This document shows positions 10,029-19,870 of a stretch of 64,000 nt of DNA, in pieces; the first letter of the stretch is position 1; every line of letters starts with the position of its first letter. Position numbers and translations under genes: made by a program. The notes below the pieces were generated by a model that was given only the letters and a program-made list of their open reading frames with translations, was not told the DNA's origin and made no database searches. Source of the stretch: Alkaliflexus imshenetskii DSM 15055 (GTDB lineage Bacteria; Bacteroidota; Bacteroidia; Bacteroidales; Marinilabiliaceae); assembly GCF_000517065.1 (NCBI RefSeq), contig NZ_KI912105.1:19773-83772 (forward strand), written 5' to 3'.

Positions 10029-11057
10029 CTATTCTGTCAGAGACTGCCGTTTTTCTGCCATCTTGAGTTGCTCGAGTAAATCTTCGATGGTTCTGAGTCT
10101 GATAGGTACGCCGTCAGGACCTGATAGGATGTATTCTCTCTGGCTGTCACTTCTGATTTCGACCTGTAGTCGGCTAAAAGGATCATCAGATGTAGTAAAT
10201 CCCTGACGCGAGAGGGCACGGCTCACCCATTTGTATTCAAGCCCTTTACCTATAAGACGGATGGATTTAACATGTGCACCGGCCATGGTAAAATGCCCTG
10301 TGGCATTGTCAAATAAAATTCCCTCCCTCTCAAAGAATTTACGGAACTCATTGGTGAGTACCAAATCCTCGGGAACACCAGTTTCCATAGGCAAACCGGC
10401 TGCCAAAAGCCAGACTTTATCTGCTGTTTGTAGTGCCAAATCGAGGTCGTGTGTTGATAGCAGCACGCCTATTTGCTTTTTATGGGCGAGATTTTTCAGC
10501 AGGTGCATTATCTCAACCCGTGAAGGTAAATCCAGAAAAGCTGTGGGTTCATCGAGAAGAATAAGCGGCGTTTCTTGCACGAGTGCTTTGGCAATGAGCG
10601 CCTTCTGCCTTTCGCCATCACTAAGTTCCATGAGGTTACGATTGGCAAAACCCTCGAGACCGGCATCACCGATGGCTTTAATAACCAGTTGCCGGTCCTT
10701 ACCCGTAAGCCGTCCAAAAAAACCAGTAAACGGACTACGCCCAAGCGCCACCAAATCATAAACAGTCATATTTGGAACCATTAACCGCTCTGTTAAAACC
10801 ACGCTTATGAGCCTTGCTTTGGTTGCTGCATTGAGTTTATCCGGATTTTTTCCGTTGATGTAAACATCACCAGATATTTTTGGAAGAAAGCCCGCAAAAG
10901 TTTTTAGCAAAGTTGATTTTCCTGCACCATTTGGCCCCAATAAACAGGCAAACTCACCCTGCATCAACTTAACGTTGATATTGGAATGAAGCGGAGAGCT
11001 GTTGCGCCCCTGTTTATATCCAACCGACAATGCTTTTGTTAAAATCAATTCGCTCAT
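10029..11057 (-). CDS. btuD: Cobalamin ABC transporter ATP-binding protein (BtuD/FecE-type)
   Basis: Walker A GPNGAGKSTLLKT, ABC signature LSDGERQKALIAKAL, Walker B LILLDEPTAFLDL and the H-loop STHDLDLAL make this a complete FecE-type ATPase. It is the third gene of an operon whose leader is a cobalamin riboswitch, so the substrate is most likely vitamin B12 or another corrinoid rather than siderophore. At 342 aa it is about 80 residues longer than usual; the extra C-terminal part (from about 255) includes GAHVKSIRLIGKGLEYKW and has no motif I recognise. 67 bp separate it from the permease gene upstream. Confidence 0.88.
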   Translation of the reverse strand: MSELILTKALSVGYKQGRNSSPLHSNINVKLMQGEFACLLGPNGAGKSTLLKTFAGFLPKISGDVYINGKNPDKLNAATKARLISVVLTERLMVPNMTVYDLVALGRSPFTGFFGRLTGKDRQLVIKAIGDAGLEGFANRNLMELSDGERQKALIAKALVQETPLILLDEPTAFLDLPSRVEIMHLLKNLAHKKQIGVLLSTHDLDLALQTADKVWLLAAGLPMETGVPEDLVLTNEFRKFFEREGILFDNATGHFTMAGAHVKSIRLIGKGLEYKWVSRALSRQGFTTSDDPFSRLQVEIRSDSQREYILSGPDGVPIRLRTIEDLLEQLKMAEKRQSLTE

Positions 11058-11124
11058 CCGTTTATGCTATCTGTAATCCATATTAAGTTCCAGTAAAACG
11101 TACATCCATAATAAGTTATAATGC

Positions 11125-12174
11125 TCACCCTCCGGCCATTAGCTTTCTGTTGTTTAAAATGACTGAAATCACCACCGGAGCACCAATCATACTGGTAACT
11201 GCATTTATGGGTAAAGCGCCATCAAAACCGGGCAGGCGTGCAATTAAGTTGCTGAACAATGCAAGAATAGCTCCAGCTACCATCACCGCCGGCACAAGAA
11301 CTTGTTGGTTAGATGTTTTAAACAAACCCCGGGTAAGATGAGGCACAGCCAGTCCTAAAAAGGCAATAGGTCCGCAAAAGGCAGTGATAACCGCGGTAAG
11401 CAATCCGGTGCATGCCAAAATCAGAAATCGCGACATGCGGATGTTAACACCCAGATTGCTTGCATAATTATCACCTAAGACCATCAGATTGAGAGGTTTT
11501 ATCAATAAAAGAGAGCCTATAAGCCCGACCATCACCACAGGAAAAAACACCTCCATCCGAGTCCACGATACAGACGAAAAACTACCCAACCCCCAGATTA
11601 CGAAGGCATGCACATCCTCCTTCATACTATAAAACTTTAGCACACCTACGAGAGCAGATGCCGCATAACCAACCATAATGCCCGCAATGAGCAACATGGC
11701 ATTGTCGCGCAAACGGTTGGCCAGGAGCAACACCAGAAACAATATAGCCATTGCGCCTGCAAATGCAGCTGTAGTTACCGTCAGGTGACCTATCCATCCC
11801 AAGGCACTCAGTGCAAAACCACCAAAACTTCCCATCATAAGCACCATGGCCACACCTAAGCCGGCACCGGAACTCACACCCAAAATGGCAGGGTCGGCCA
11901 ACGGGTTGCGAAACAGTGCCTGCATCTGTAAGCCCCCAACTGCCAGACCGGCTCCGGCCAGAATTGCTGTTATGGCTTGTGGCAAACGTGACCTTTGGAT
12001 TATATAACTCCAGCTCTCAAGTTCCGTTTCATAGCCCAGCAGCCCCTTAACAACTTCTTTAAGCGGAATATTAACCGACCCCAGCGCAATGTTCAGCATA
12101 AACAATATCAACCCAATAATTAGAAGAATTGTGAGCCGCAAAAGATGCTTTCTTTTTTTAATTATTGCAGTCAT
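11125..12174 (-). CDS. btuC: Cobalamin ABC transporter permease (BtuC/FecCD family)
   Basis: A 349-aa polytopic protein with about ten hydrophobic segments. Family signatures include LPQAITAILAGAGLAVGGLQMQ, NPLADPAILGVSSGAGLGVA and CGPIAFLGLAVPHLTR, the last being the region that contacts the ATPase. Members form the transmembrane channel for B12 or iron-siderophore import. The start overlaps the stop of the binding-protein gene by 4 bp (ATGA), so the two are translationally coupled. The riboswitch upstream of the operon makes B12 the likely substrate. Confidence 0.9.
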   Translation of the reverse strand: MTAIIKKRKHLLRLTILLIIGLILFMLNIALGSVNIPLKEVVKGLLGYETELESWSYIIQRSRLPQAITAILAGAGLAVGGLQMQALFRNPLADPAILGVSSGAGLGVAMVLMMGSFGGFALSALGWIGHLTVTTAAFAGAMAILFLVLLLANRLRDNAMLLIAGIMVGYAASALVGVLKFYSMKEDVHAFVIWGLGSFSSVSWTRMEVFFPVVMVGLIGSLLLIKPLNLMVLGDNYASNLGVNIRMSRFLILACTGLLTAVITAFCGPIAFLGLAVPHLTRGLFKTSNQQVLVPAVMVAGAILALFSNLIARLPGFDGALPINAVTSMIGAPVVISVILNNRKLMAGG

Positions 12175-13304
12175 TTCAGTAGGTTAAAATACACTGGCTG
12201 GTGGTTGTCGAACAAACCGGGATGAAGATAGGCTGAGAGATCCTTCAAAATGATGTGTGGCTCTATCCACGCCTTCTCAAAAAACATGGAGTAAGCTGTG
12301 TTTGAATAGATTACTTTTCGATTTTTGTAAGCGCTGAACCCGGCGTAACGCTCGTCCATACGGTGAAGCTGATCATACGTAAAAGTATCAGGATGATTTA
12401 TCGTCAGAACCCAATAATCACATTCGTGACAATCAAAAAAAACCTTTTCGAAATCATAAGCAAGAGAGCCTCGTCCCGACACATTGGCATAAGGATAAGC
12501 GGCACCGGCATCTCTGAATAATTCTGCCAGGAAACTCTCGCCGGCAGGCAAGAACCATACATCCTGAAACAAATAACCTGTGGTTACTGAGGGACGAACC
12601 GAAACTGACGACGTCACATTAACTGCCTCGAAATATTGTTGCTCAACAGAAGCAAAATAGCGCAATGCATCAGCTTCACGATTGAAGAACGCACCGAAAA
12701 AAACAAGCCACTCCACGCGCCCCAATGGCACATTTTCAAGATAACCGGCATCTGGAATAACAACCAATCCTGCCTCTTTAAGCTGCTCATACTGATTATC
12801 CTTGAAAGGAGAAACAAATACAAATTGAGGATTTGATAGCAACAGCACCTCCATGTCTGGCGAAGAGGCCATTCCTACGTTTCGAATAAGCCGTTCGCTC
12901 AACCCTTGCTTAACAAATTCGTTGGAGATATACTCAGGTTCGGCAACGCTTTTCAGTGTTTGTAGCACGTCCAAAACATCGGCCATAATTACCTGAGTGG
13001 ACGAGAATGCTGACCAATTAAGAACCGGGGCTTTGATAGATGGAATACTCTCCAACTTAACTGTACCTGAATTATCGATAAAAAAATAGTCCGAAGCCTG
13101 AGTTGAGTCCCATGGATTGGCCACCTCCACAATTTTATCATCACCGAGATAATGTATTACAAAACCACGCGCATATTTGGGTCTATAAACAGAATCGGAA
13201 GTGGAAATAAGTTCAGTTACCGAAGTGTGTACCGAACGTGCAGGACCTGAACAGGACCATGAAAGAATTAATGACAGAATTGCAAGGCACAGTATCTTTG
13301 CCAT
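12171..13304 (-). CDS. btuF: Cobalamin ABC transporter substrate-binding lipoprotein (BtuF-like)
   Basis: First gene of the operon. The signal sequence ends in a lipobox (LILSWSC, cysteine at residue 18), so it is a lipid-anchored periplasmic binding protein. The body (377 aa) has the helical-backbone binding-protein layout: an N-terminal lobe with SVAEPEYISNEFV, then SPDMEVLLLSNPQFVFVSP and VEWLVFFGAFFNREADAL. It belongs to the FecB/BtuF class. Substrate assignment rests on the cobalamin riboswitch about 90 bp upstream. GGGAGA sits about 8 nt before the ATG, an unusually good ribosome-binding sequence for this phylum. Confidence 0.85.
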   Translation of the reverse strand: MAKILCLAILSLILSWSCSGPARSVHTSVTELISTSDSVYRPKYARGFVIHYLGDDKIVEVANPWDSTQASDYFFIDNSGTVKLESIPSIKAPVLNWSAFSSTQVIMADVLDVLQTLKSVAEPEYISNEFVKQGLSERLIRNVGMASSPDMEVLLLSNPQFVFVSPFKDNQYEQLKEAGLVVIPDAGYLENVPLGRVEWLVFFGAFFNREADALRYFASVEQQYFEAVNVTSSVSVRPSVTTGYLFQDVWFLPAGESFLAELFRDAGAAYPYANVSGRGSLAYDFEKVFFDCHECDYWVLTINHPDTFTYDQLHRMDERYAGFSAYKNRKVIYSNTAYSMFFEKAWIEPHIILKDLSAYLHPGLFDNHQPVYFNLLK

Positions 13305-13390
13305 AACTTTTTCTCCCGAAAGTTAACTGGTTCATAAGAAGATGGTGCGGTATTGGTCACCTTACCATCCGGTATTGATAAACGAACAAA

Positions 13391-13545
13391 GCAGGTTTTC
13401 TGGCTCTCCCTAATTTGCGACGCCTTCCCATCCTAATACTATCCGGACAGTGGCAATAAGTCGTAAAATTTGCAGGATTACAGCTGCGGGTACAGCTCCG
13501 GTTTTACACCGGATTCCCTCTTATGCACAAAGGCACCTTATTCAT
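13391..13545 (-). promoter_or_regulatory. Cobalamin (AdoCbl) riboswitch
   Basis: Read on the - strand from about 13540 it shows, in order, TAAGGTGCC, AAGAGGGAATCCGGTG, the GTAAAACCGGAGCTG arm, CCCGCAGCTGTAATCC, GGGAAGGCG and the 3' closing segment GCCAGAAAACCTGC. These are the conserved blocks of the cobalamin riboswitch, including the B12-box equivalent. It lies in the leader of btuFCD and should shut expression when B12 is abundant. The 60-90 nt between it and the btuF ATG is the expression platform; I see no strong T-tract terminator there, so control of translation is more likely (inference). Confidence 0.95.
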
Positions 13546-13550
13546 AATGG

Positions 13551-13558
13551 CAAAACTA
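13551..13558 (-). promoter_or_regulatory. -7 promoter box for the btu operon
   Basis: TAGTTTTG on the - strand fits TAnnTTTG. A start about 7 nt further on would begin the transcript right at the riboswitch 5' end, which supports the call. No clear -33 element. The rest of this gap (13559-13902) is AT-rich with nothing else recognised. Confidence 0.5.
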
Positions 13559-13902
13559 CGTTTTTTTTAGGCAATCACATAATATATACAACGCATTAAA
13601 CTTAATTAGGTCCATCCATGTTTATTCTCGTCATAAATCCTAAACAATTCATGACTTAATAGTCCATATTTCAAACAAAGAATTAATGTATATCGTATAA
13701 TAAAAAATGACTTTAACGGAAAAACATTAACTAACGAATACAATGATGCTTTCAGAAAATCACATAACCAATCCAATAAGAAGTCATCTATTAATACAAT
13801 CAAAATTCAAGATTATGACACATTCACTCATTATTGACTTTCTTTTTCGCATTAGAATCCTGTGTTATTGACATTATTACAATATTTAATTAAAGCATAC
13901 CT

Positions 13903-15024
13903 ATGGAATTTGAATTTTGTGATGCCCCCTTGATTGATGAGCTAAAACAACGTCTTCTCCTGATTAATCAAGATTCTGAAGTATCATCCATATTAATACT
14001 CGCTGCCGATGGAAACAATTACGATCCGGTATTAATTGACCCAATTCTGAGAGCAATAGAAAAACCTTTGTTTGGAGGCATATTCCCAGGGTTAATTTTT
14101 CAACAGAAGAAATTTGAAAAGGGCTTTATTATAATTAAGTTCAAATTACACACTGACGTTGAGTTGATTGAAAACATAAGTCTTCCGGCAACTGACTTTA
14201 ACGACCAATTGCTAAATCTGTCGGATAGACTTACAACTAATACAAAAAGTCTTTTTGTATTCATAGATGGTTTCTCTAAAAGGACGAACCATTTCATTGA
14301 TTCCATATTTATGACTATGGGTCTTGAATATAATTATATCGGTGGCGGTTGCGGGTCTCTTAGCTTGGAACAAAAGCCCTGTATTTTCTCAAATAAAGGA
14401 TTGCTTCAGGACTCGGCCATTATTGCAGCTTTTGATCTGGAATCAGGAATAGGTGTAAGTCACGGCTGGTCCTCACTTGCCGGACCATTTAAAGTTACTG
14501 CCTCCGAAGGAACCTGCGTAAAAGAGCTCGACTATAAGCCGGCTTTTGAGGTGTATAAAAGCGTTCTTAATCGAGAGAAATCAACCGGAATTACCCCCGA
14601 CAACTTTTTTTCGATAGCGAAATCCTTTCCTTTCGGAATACACAAACTCGATGCCGAAAAAGTGATTCGTGATCCCATAGCGGTTGGATTAAACAACTCC
14701 TTATTATGTGTAGGTGAAGTTGAAGTTGGATCATTTCTTCATATTATGAATGGCAACAAAGAAGACCTTATTAAAGCTGCTCGTAACGCAACCATTATGG
14801 CAATTGCTAATAAAGGTGAGCCGCCCAAAAACCTCTTGTTTCTTGTCGATTGTGTTTCGCGGGTTCTGTTTCTAGAGGATGATTTTTATCTTGAGTTAGA
14901 AGAAGTGAGTTCTGAATGTAATCACCTTCCCCTTTTAGGTGTTTTATCAATTGGTGAAATTGCCGATAATAAAAAGGACTATTTGGAATTTCATAACAAA
15001 ACATCTGTGGTTGGATGTTTTTAA
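13903..15024 (+). CDS. FIST-domain sensory protein
   Basis: A 373-aa soluble protein built of FIST N and C modules: SSILILAADGNNYDPVLIDPIL and FGGIFPGLIFQQKKFEKGF at the N-terminus, GGGCGSLSLEQKPCIFSN in the middle, and GEPPKNLLFLVDCVSRVLFL with LPLLGVLSIGEIA at the end. FIST proteins are proposed small-ligand (perhaps amino-acid) sensors that feed signalling proteins. Here the gene is followed after only 10 bp by a giant hybrid kinase, so the pair very probably works together. No signal peptide is seen, hence cytoplasmic. Confidence 0.9.
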   Translation: MEFEFCDAPLIDELKQRLLLINQDSEVSSILILAADGNNYDPVLIDPILRAIEKPLFGGIFPGLIFQQKKFEKGFIIIKFKLHTDVELIENISLPATDFNDQLLNLSDRLTTNTKSLFVFIDGFSKRTNHFIDSIFMTMGLEYNYIGGGCGSLSLEQKPCIFSNKGLLQDSAIIAAFDLESGIGVSHGWSSLAGPFKVTASEGTCVKELDYKPAFEVYKSVLNREKSTGITPDNFFSIAKSFPFGIHKLDAEKVIRDPIAVGLNNSLLCVGEVEVGSFLHIMNGNKEDLIKAARNATIMAIANKGEPPKNLLFLVDCVSRVLFLEDDFYLELEEVSSECNHLPLLGVLSIGEIADNKKDYLEFHNKTSVVGCF

Positions 15025-15034
15025 TCGCGAAACT

Positions 15035-18000
15035 ATGAATAATTCAGCACAACAAATTCAGGTGTTCTACGAGCTTGCCATGTCAATTGGTAAAAGCATG
15101 GATATTAAAGAGATGCTTCAACATGCCATGCTCACCTATCTTAGAAAGCTCAATTGTGCTGCCGGCGTGGTGTATCAGTTAAAAAAGGAAGAATCGGGCA
15201 GATTTAGATCCAACCGTTTTTTTACAATACCGATTAACTTGAGAATAGCCGAAAGATATAGTTCGGAAATAAATATCCCACATATATTTGATTCAGAAGT
15301 TGAAATCCAATCATTTAATGACTCACTTCCAGCAACGGGTAAAACATCATTTGGGATTTATTACCATATCATGTCCCTTAATGGTTTTGGATTTCTGGTT
15401 TTGTTCAAAAAAACAAACAGGTTGAATAACGAGATTATTCTTAACCTCCAGGAAATAAACGCAAGATTGTCACTAGCTTGTTTGGCCTGTATGAATGTCG
15501 AATCAATTAAAGCCAATGAATTTATTCTGAAACAAAACTCGGAGCGTCTGGAAATGGCCCTATTAGGTAGTGAAGCAGGACTATGGGATTGGGAGATCTC
15601 TACTGGCAAGGTTTTTTATAGTAAACGCTGGTGTTCGATGTTAGGCTATTCGCCTGATGAAATTGAACCGCATATTTCAACTTGGGAAAAACTTGTACAT
15701 CCCTATGATAAAGTCTCCGCAGAGGAAAATTTGGAAAAACACCTTAATGGAGAATCAGAAATTTATAAAACTGAACATCGGATAAAAAGCAAAAACGGAA
15801 ACTGGATATGGGTATTAGACACAGGTAAAGTAATTCAGCGTGATTCAAACGGATTGCCACTTAGGGCTGTTGGAACCCACTTGGACATAACAGACAGAAA
15901 ACTCGCTGACATTCATAAACATATTGAATATGAACTAAGAAGAAGTTTAGGTCTTACAAAAAGCTTAAGCGAAACATTAAAGATATGTCTGAATACTGCC
16001 ATTGCACATACTGAAATGGACTGTGGCGGGATCTATCTGGTTAATGAAACCAATGGAAGTTTGAATCTGGTATTTCATACAGGATTATCGGAGCAATTCG
16101 TCAACACCATTTCATACTATCCAAAAGAATCAGCCAACACTTCAATTATTAATAACAAAGCCCCACTATATACCAACTATAAATTACTACCAGATCAGCA
16201 AGAGACACTGAATGAAAATCTGGAAGCTCTGGCGATTATTCCAATTATATATGGTAATAATGTCGTAGCTGCCTTTAACATGGCCTCCCATCAACATACT
16301 AAAGTGCCTGCATGCAGTCGCCAAATACTCGAACTTATTGCAAATATGGCAGGATCGTTTATCATTCAGGCTAAGCACGAGACCAAAATCCGGCAGGACA
16401 AACAGGATATGGAAACCCTCTTTCACTCCATTGAGGATTTGCTATTCATTTTAAATACGAAGGGAGACATTATACATACCAATGCCATAGTAAATGCGAG
16501 GTTAGGGTACAATCATGATGAACTAAAAAATAAAAGCATACTGCATGTGCATCCTAAAAGCATGTGGGATTCTGCAAAATTGGTATTCGATGAGATTCTG
16601 TCAGGCAATGAAAATATATGTACAATTCCGCTGGTTACCAAACGAGGAAATTTGATACCTGTAGAAACCAAAGTCACCAGAGGAATCTGGCAAAACCAGG
16701 ATGCTATAATAGGGATTAGTCGAGACATTACAGAAAGGGTGAAAGTTGAGTCGAAGCTTCGCGAGCAAAGTGATGCGCTAGAAATGGGATTAAAGCAACA
16801 AGCCCTGTTATCTGATATCGCATTAGAATTAAACCAACTCGACACTTTTGGCAGTAAAATTAACAAGGTAATAAAAGCTGTGGGTAAACACATAGATGCC
16901 AGCCGGGTATATATCTTCGAAGATTTGCCTGATGGCTCTGCAACTTCTAATGCTTATGAATGGTGTAATACTGGCATTACCCCCCAAATTAATGATTTGC
17001 AAAATGTCCCATATGAGAACCTTCCATCATTTAAAGAGCTAATAGACAAAGAAGGTTGTCTTTATTCGGAGAATATACTTGAGTTACCTCATGACATCCA
17101 AATGGTTCTTGAGCCTCAGGGAATCAAATCTATAATTATTTACCCTTTGTACGTTCAGACAAGATTTTTCGGGTTTATCGGATACGATGAATGCATGCGT
17201 TATAAAAAATGGGTAAAATCGGAGCTGGAACTTCTGCGAACCATTTCCGGGATTATTGCAAATGCTTATGAACGTAAGATATATGAACAATCCTTATCGG
17301 AGAGTGAAGCAAAGAACAGTGCGATTCTCCAATCCATACCTGATATCCTGTTTCACTTTAATCAAGATGGCAAAATTTTAAGCTTCAGGTCATCATCGTC
17401 TGAGGAACTCATATTGCCTCCGGAAAAATTTATCAATAAAACGATTTCGGAACTATTTCCAGAAGAGTTTGCCAACAAAGCTCAGGATGCAATCAACAAC
17501 TGTCTGATTACGGGAAATTTCAAGTTTAATTACAGTTATCCCATTGGTGGTAAAACTGATTATTTCGAAGCCAGAATGTCGCGGATGAATGCAACAGAGG
17601 TAATTGCCATTGTCCGCAATGTTTCGGAAAGCATCAGGTATGAGCAAAAACTTGAAGAAGAACGCGACCGGGCCAATCAGGCCAATAAAGCCAAAAGTGA
17701 ATTTCTGGCCAATATGAGCCATGAAATTCGTACTCCCATGAACGCAATTCTAGGTTTCAGCGAAGCTTTATTTCATAAGCTGGAGAAACCACAACATAAA
17801 AAAATGGTGAGTTCCATTTTAGGTAGCGGGGGACTTCTGCTATCGTTGCTTAACGACATTTTAGATTTATCGAAAATTGAAGCCGGCATCATTGAAATAT
17901 CGCCGCAACCTGTAAATCTAATTCATATTTTGGAGGAGATTAAATTGCTCTTCACAGAGAAGGCTGATAAAAAAGGGGTTTCATTATCGGTAAATATTGA

Positions 18001-19159
18001 CAAATCGGTACCGGAAGGATTGTTAATGGATGAAATAAGGACCAAACAGATCATTTTCAATCTTATCGGTAACGCAGTGAAATTCACTCATAATGGATTT
18101 ATCAGGATCAACCTGACCTTTAAGCCAAAACTGAAAAGCTCCGGAACCGTGATTTTTGAGGTTGTTGACACAGGAATAGGCATACCGGAGAATCAGCAGG
18201 AGATTATTTTTGAGGCATTTCGTCAACAGTCCGGACAATCAAATCGCAAATACGAAGGAGTTGGTTTAGGCCTGGCAATTTCACGCCGCTTGGCCGGGAA
18301 AATGGGTGGGAGTATTACCTTAAAAAGCAAGGTGAATTTTGGTTCAACTTTTCGATTGGAAATCCCTAATGTCGAGATATGTAATACACTACATATTAAA
18401 GAGAACAAATACGAATTCGTCGATCCGGTTATCTTTAAAAACGCATCAATTCTTATTGTTGATGATGTGGTTTCAAATATTGAAACAATAGAAAGTCTGC
18501 TCTCAGAATCCGGGTTAGAAATGATTTCAGCTGAAAGTGGCGAAATGGCACTGGATATGCTCAAATTTACCCAACCCTCATTGATACTTCTGGATATCCG
18601 AATGCCGGGAATAGACGGATATGAAGTTGCTCGATTCATAAAATCTGAACCACGCCTGAAAAACATTCCGGTTATTGCCCTTACGGCCTCAGTATCAAAC
18701 AGAGTTCAGTCCGAGGCATTTTCAAATTTTAATGGACTACTGTTTAAACCTGTTAGTAAATCGGATTTAATCCAAGAACTAATGCGATATTTGGATTACG
18801 TAATAATTAATACAGAAAAATCAACTGAATCAACTGATCACCTCTCCATAATTAATCTTTCACAAGAATTAATGGCAGAAGTACCTCAAATATACTCCGA
18901 GTTAATCTTGAAATTCATGCCTTTATGGGAAGAAATTAACGACACGTTGGTTCTATACAGAATAGAGACATTTGCTCGAGAGCTTAAAACACTTGCTTTG
19001 AACTACAACTTCCAGTATATTAACAGTTATACGGACAAATTAATCGAGGATATTGACACGTTCGATATAGAATCCTTACGCGCTAACATCGGGACCTTTC
19101 CTGATCTGGTGAAAGAAATCGAAATGCTGACTTATGGAAATAAGCTCAATGAACAATAG
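15035..19159 (+). CDS. Hybrid histidine kinase with PAS/GAF sensors and receiver domain
   Basis: The start at 15035 (MNNSAQQIQVFYELAMSI) lies just behind the FIST stop; a frame-open ATG at 14939 lies inside that gene and is rejected. The 1374-aa protein has no membrane segment. Order: N-terminal sensor (1-160), PAS with PAC (about 180-300, GLWDWEISTGKVFYS...HLDITDRK), GAF (310-450), PAS (460-580), GAF (590-750), PAS (760-870), HisKA with H896 in SHEIRTPMN, HATPase (NLIGNAVKFT, DTGIGIP, GVGLGLAISRRLAG), receiver with phospho-acceptor D1187 in LLDIRMPG, and a C-terminal helical tail (about 1255-1374). The tail lacks an obvious Hpt histidine motif. It probably integrates the FIST signal with intracellular redox or ligand cues. 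Confidence 0.92.
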   Translation: MNNSAQQIQVFYELAMSIGKSMDIKEMLQHAMLTYLRKLNCAAGVVYQLKKEESGRFRSNRFFTIPINLRIAERYSSEINIPHIFDSEVEIQSFNDSLPATGKTSFGIYYHIMSLNGFGFLVLFKKTNRLNNEIILNLQEINARLSLACLACMNVESIKANEFILKQNSERLEMALLGSEAGLWDWEISTGKVFYSKRWCSMLGYSPDEIEPHISTWEKLVHPYDKVSAEENLEKHLNGESEIYKTEHRIKSKNGNWIWVLDTGKVIQRDSNGLPLRAVGTHLDITDRKLADIHKHIEYELRRSLGLTKSLSETLKICLNTAIAHTEMDCGGIYLVNETNGSLNLVFHTGLSEQFVNTISYYPKESANTSIINNKAPLYTNYKLLPDQQETLNENLEALAIIPIIYGNNVVAAFNMASHQHTKVPACSRQILELIANMAGSFIIQAKHETKIRQDKQDMETLFHSIEDLLFILNTKGDIIHTNAIVNARLGYNHDELKNKSILHVHPKSMWDSAKLVFDEILSGNENICTIPLVTKRGNLIPVETKVTRGIWQNQDAIIGISRDITERVKVESKLREQSDALEMGLKQQALLSDIALELNQLDTFGSKINKVIKAVGKHIDASRVYIFEDLPDGSATSNAYEWCNTGITPQINDLQNVPYENLPSFKELIDKEGCLYSENILELPHDIQMVLEPQGIKSIIIYPLYVQTRFFGFIGYDECMRYKKWVKSELELLRTISGIIANAYERKIYEQSLSESEAKNSAILQSIPDILFHFNQDGKILSFRSSSSEELILPPEKFINKTISELFPEEFANKAQDAINNCLITGNFKFNYSYPIGGKTDYFEARMSRMNATEVIAIVRNVSESIRYEQKLEEERDRANQANKAKSEFLANMSHEIRTPMNAILGFSEALFHKLEKPQHKKMVSSILGSGGLLLSLLNDILDLSKIEAGIIEISPQPVNLIHILEEIKLLFTEKADKKGVSLSVNIDKSVPEGLLMDEIRTKQIIFNLIGNAVKFTHNGFIRINLTFKPKLKSSGTVIFEVVDTGIGIPENQQEIIFEAFRQQSGQSNRKYEGVGLGLAISRRLAGKMGGSITLKSKVNFGSTFRLEIPNVEICNTLHIKENKYEFVDPVIFKNASILIVDDVVSNIETIESLLSESGLEMISAESGEMALDMLKFTQPSLILLDIRMPGIDGYEVARFIKSEPRLKNIPVIALTASVSNRVQSEAFSNFNGLLFKPVSKSDLIQELMRYLDYVIINTEKSTESTDHLSIINLSQELMAEVPQIYSELILKFMPLWEEINDTLVLYRIETFARELKTLALNYNFQYINSYTDKLIEDIDTFDIESLRANIGTFPDLVKEIEMLTYGNKLNEQ

Positions 19160-19375
19160 AATAAATCGCAGAGAACAATTAATGTAAACCAACAATTTAA
19201 ACTAAAACAGAATGATAATCCTCATTATTCCATACCTTTAAAAACGGCATGAATACATATCGATTCAGCATTTAAGGATGAATGCAAGATGCTTTGGACA
19301 AATTGATGTTTCGTGCAGAAAACTTCTTCTCTCGAAACTAACAACCCATCTAAATCCATTTAACTTATTAAGCAA

Positions 19376-19855
19376 ATGAAAAATGAAATTCAGATTCTGG
19401 TTGTTGATGACAATCAAGAAAACCTAAAATTAGTAGGTAACTTTCTAAAAGAAAAAGGCTATAAAATAGCATTGTCAACTGATGGCGAAAACGCTCTTAA
19501 AATCCTTAATAACAACCGCATCGATCTGATACTTTTGGATATTATGATGCCTGGCATGGATGGTTTTGAGTTATGTGCAAAAATTAAAGCTGAGAATGAC
19601 TTGAAAAATATACCGGTTATTTTTCTCACTGCCAGAACCGATACCGATGACATCGTAAAAGGATTTGAATTGGGTGGTGTTGACTATCTTACAAAACCTT
19701 TCCGCAAAGAAGAATTATATGTAAGGGTTAATAATCACATTCAATTAAAGCTCCTTCGTGACCTTCATGAGAAATATCTAAAAGAGTACAAAGAATCCAG
19801 AAATACAGCATTGTCGATGCTTTTGGAATTCAGCAAAATTATTGATCCAGACTAA
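19376..19855 (+). CDS. Stand-alone response regulator (receiver domain only)
   Basis: A 159-aa CheY-like receiver with acidic pair DD11-12, phospho-acceptor D55 in LLDIMMPG, the conserved Thr in FLTAR and Lys in LTKPF. After residue 120 there is only a short helical tail with no DNA-binding or enzymatic domain. It lies 217 bp after the hybrid kinase and 16 bp before the receiver-kinase, so it likely shuttles phosphate within this island. Confidence 0.93.
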   Translation: MKNEIQILVVDDNQENLKLVGNFLKEKGYKIALSTDGENALKILNNNRIDLILLDIMMPGMDGFELCAKIKAENDLKNIPVIFLTARTDTDDIVKGFELGGVDYLTKPFRKEELYVRVNNHIQLKLLRDLHEKYLKEYKESRNTALSMLLEFSKIIDPD

Positions 19856-19870
19856 TAGCTTTGAAATTTT

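Noticed and set aside
13606-13803. 65-codon - strand ORF between the riboswitch and the FIST gene
   Set aside because: Composition is that of random AT-rich DNA, with no homology recognised and no promoter or start signal.
14939-15034. Upstream extension of the hybrid kinase frame into the FIST gene
   Set aside because: The added 32 residues overlap FIST coding sequence in another frame and have no domain character. The ATG at 15035 directly behind the FIST stop is the natural start.
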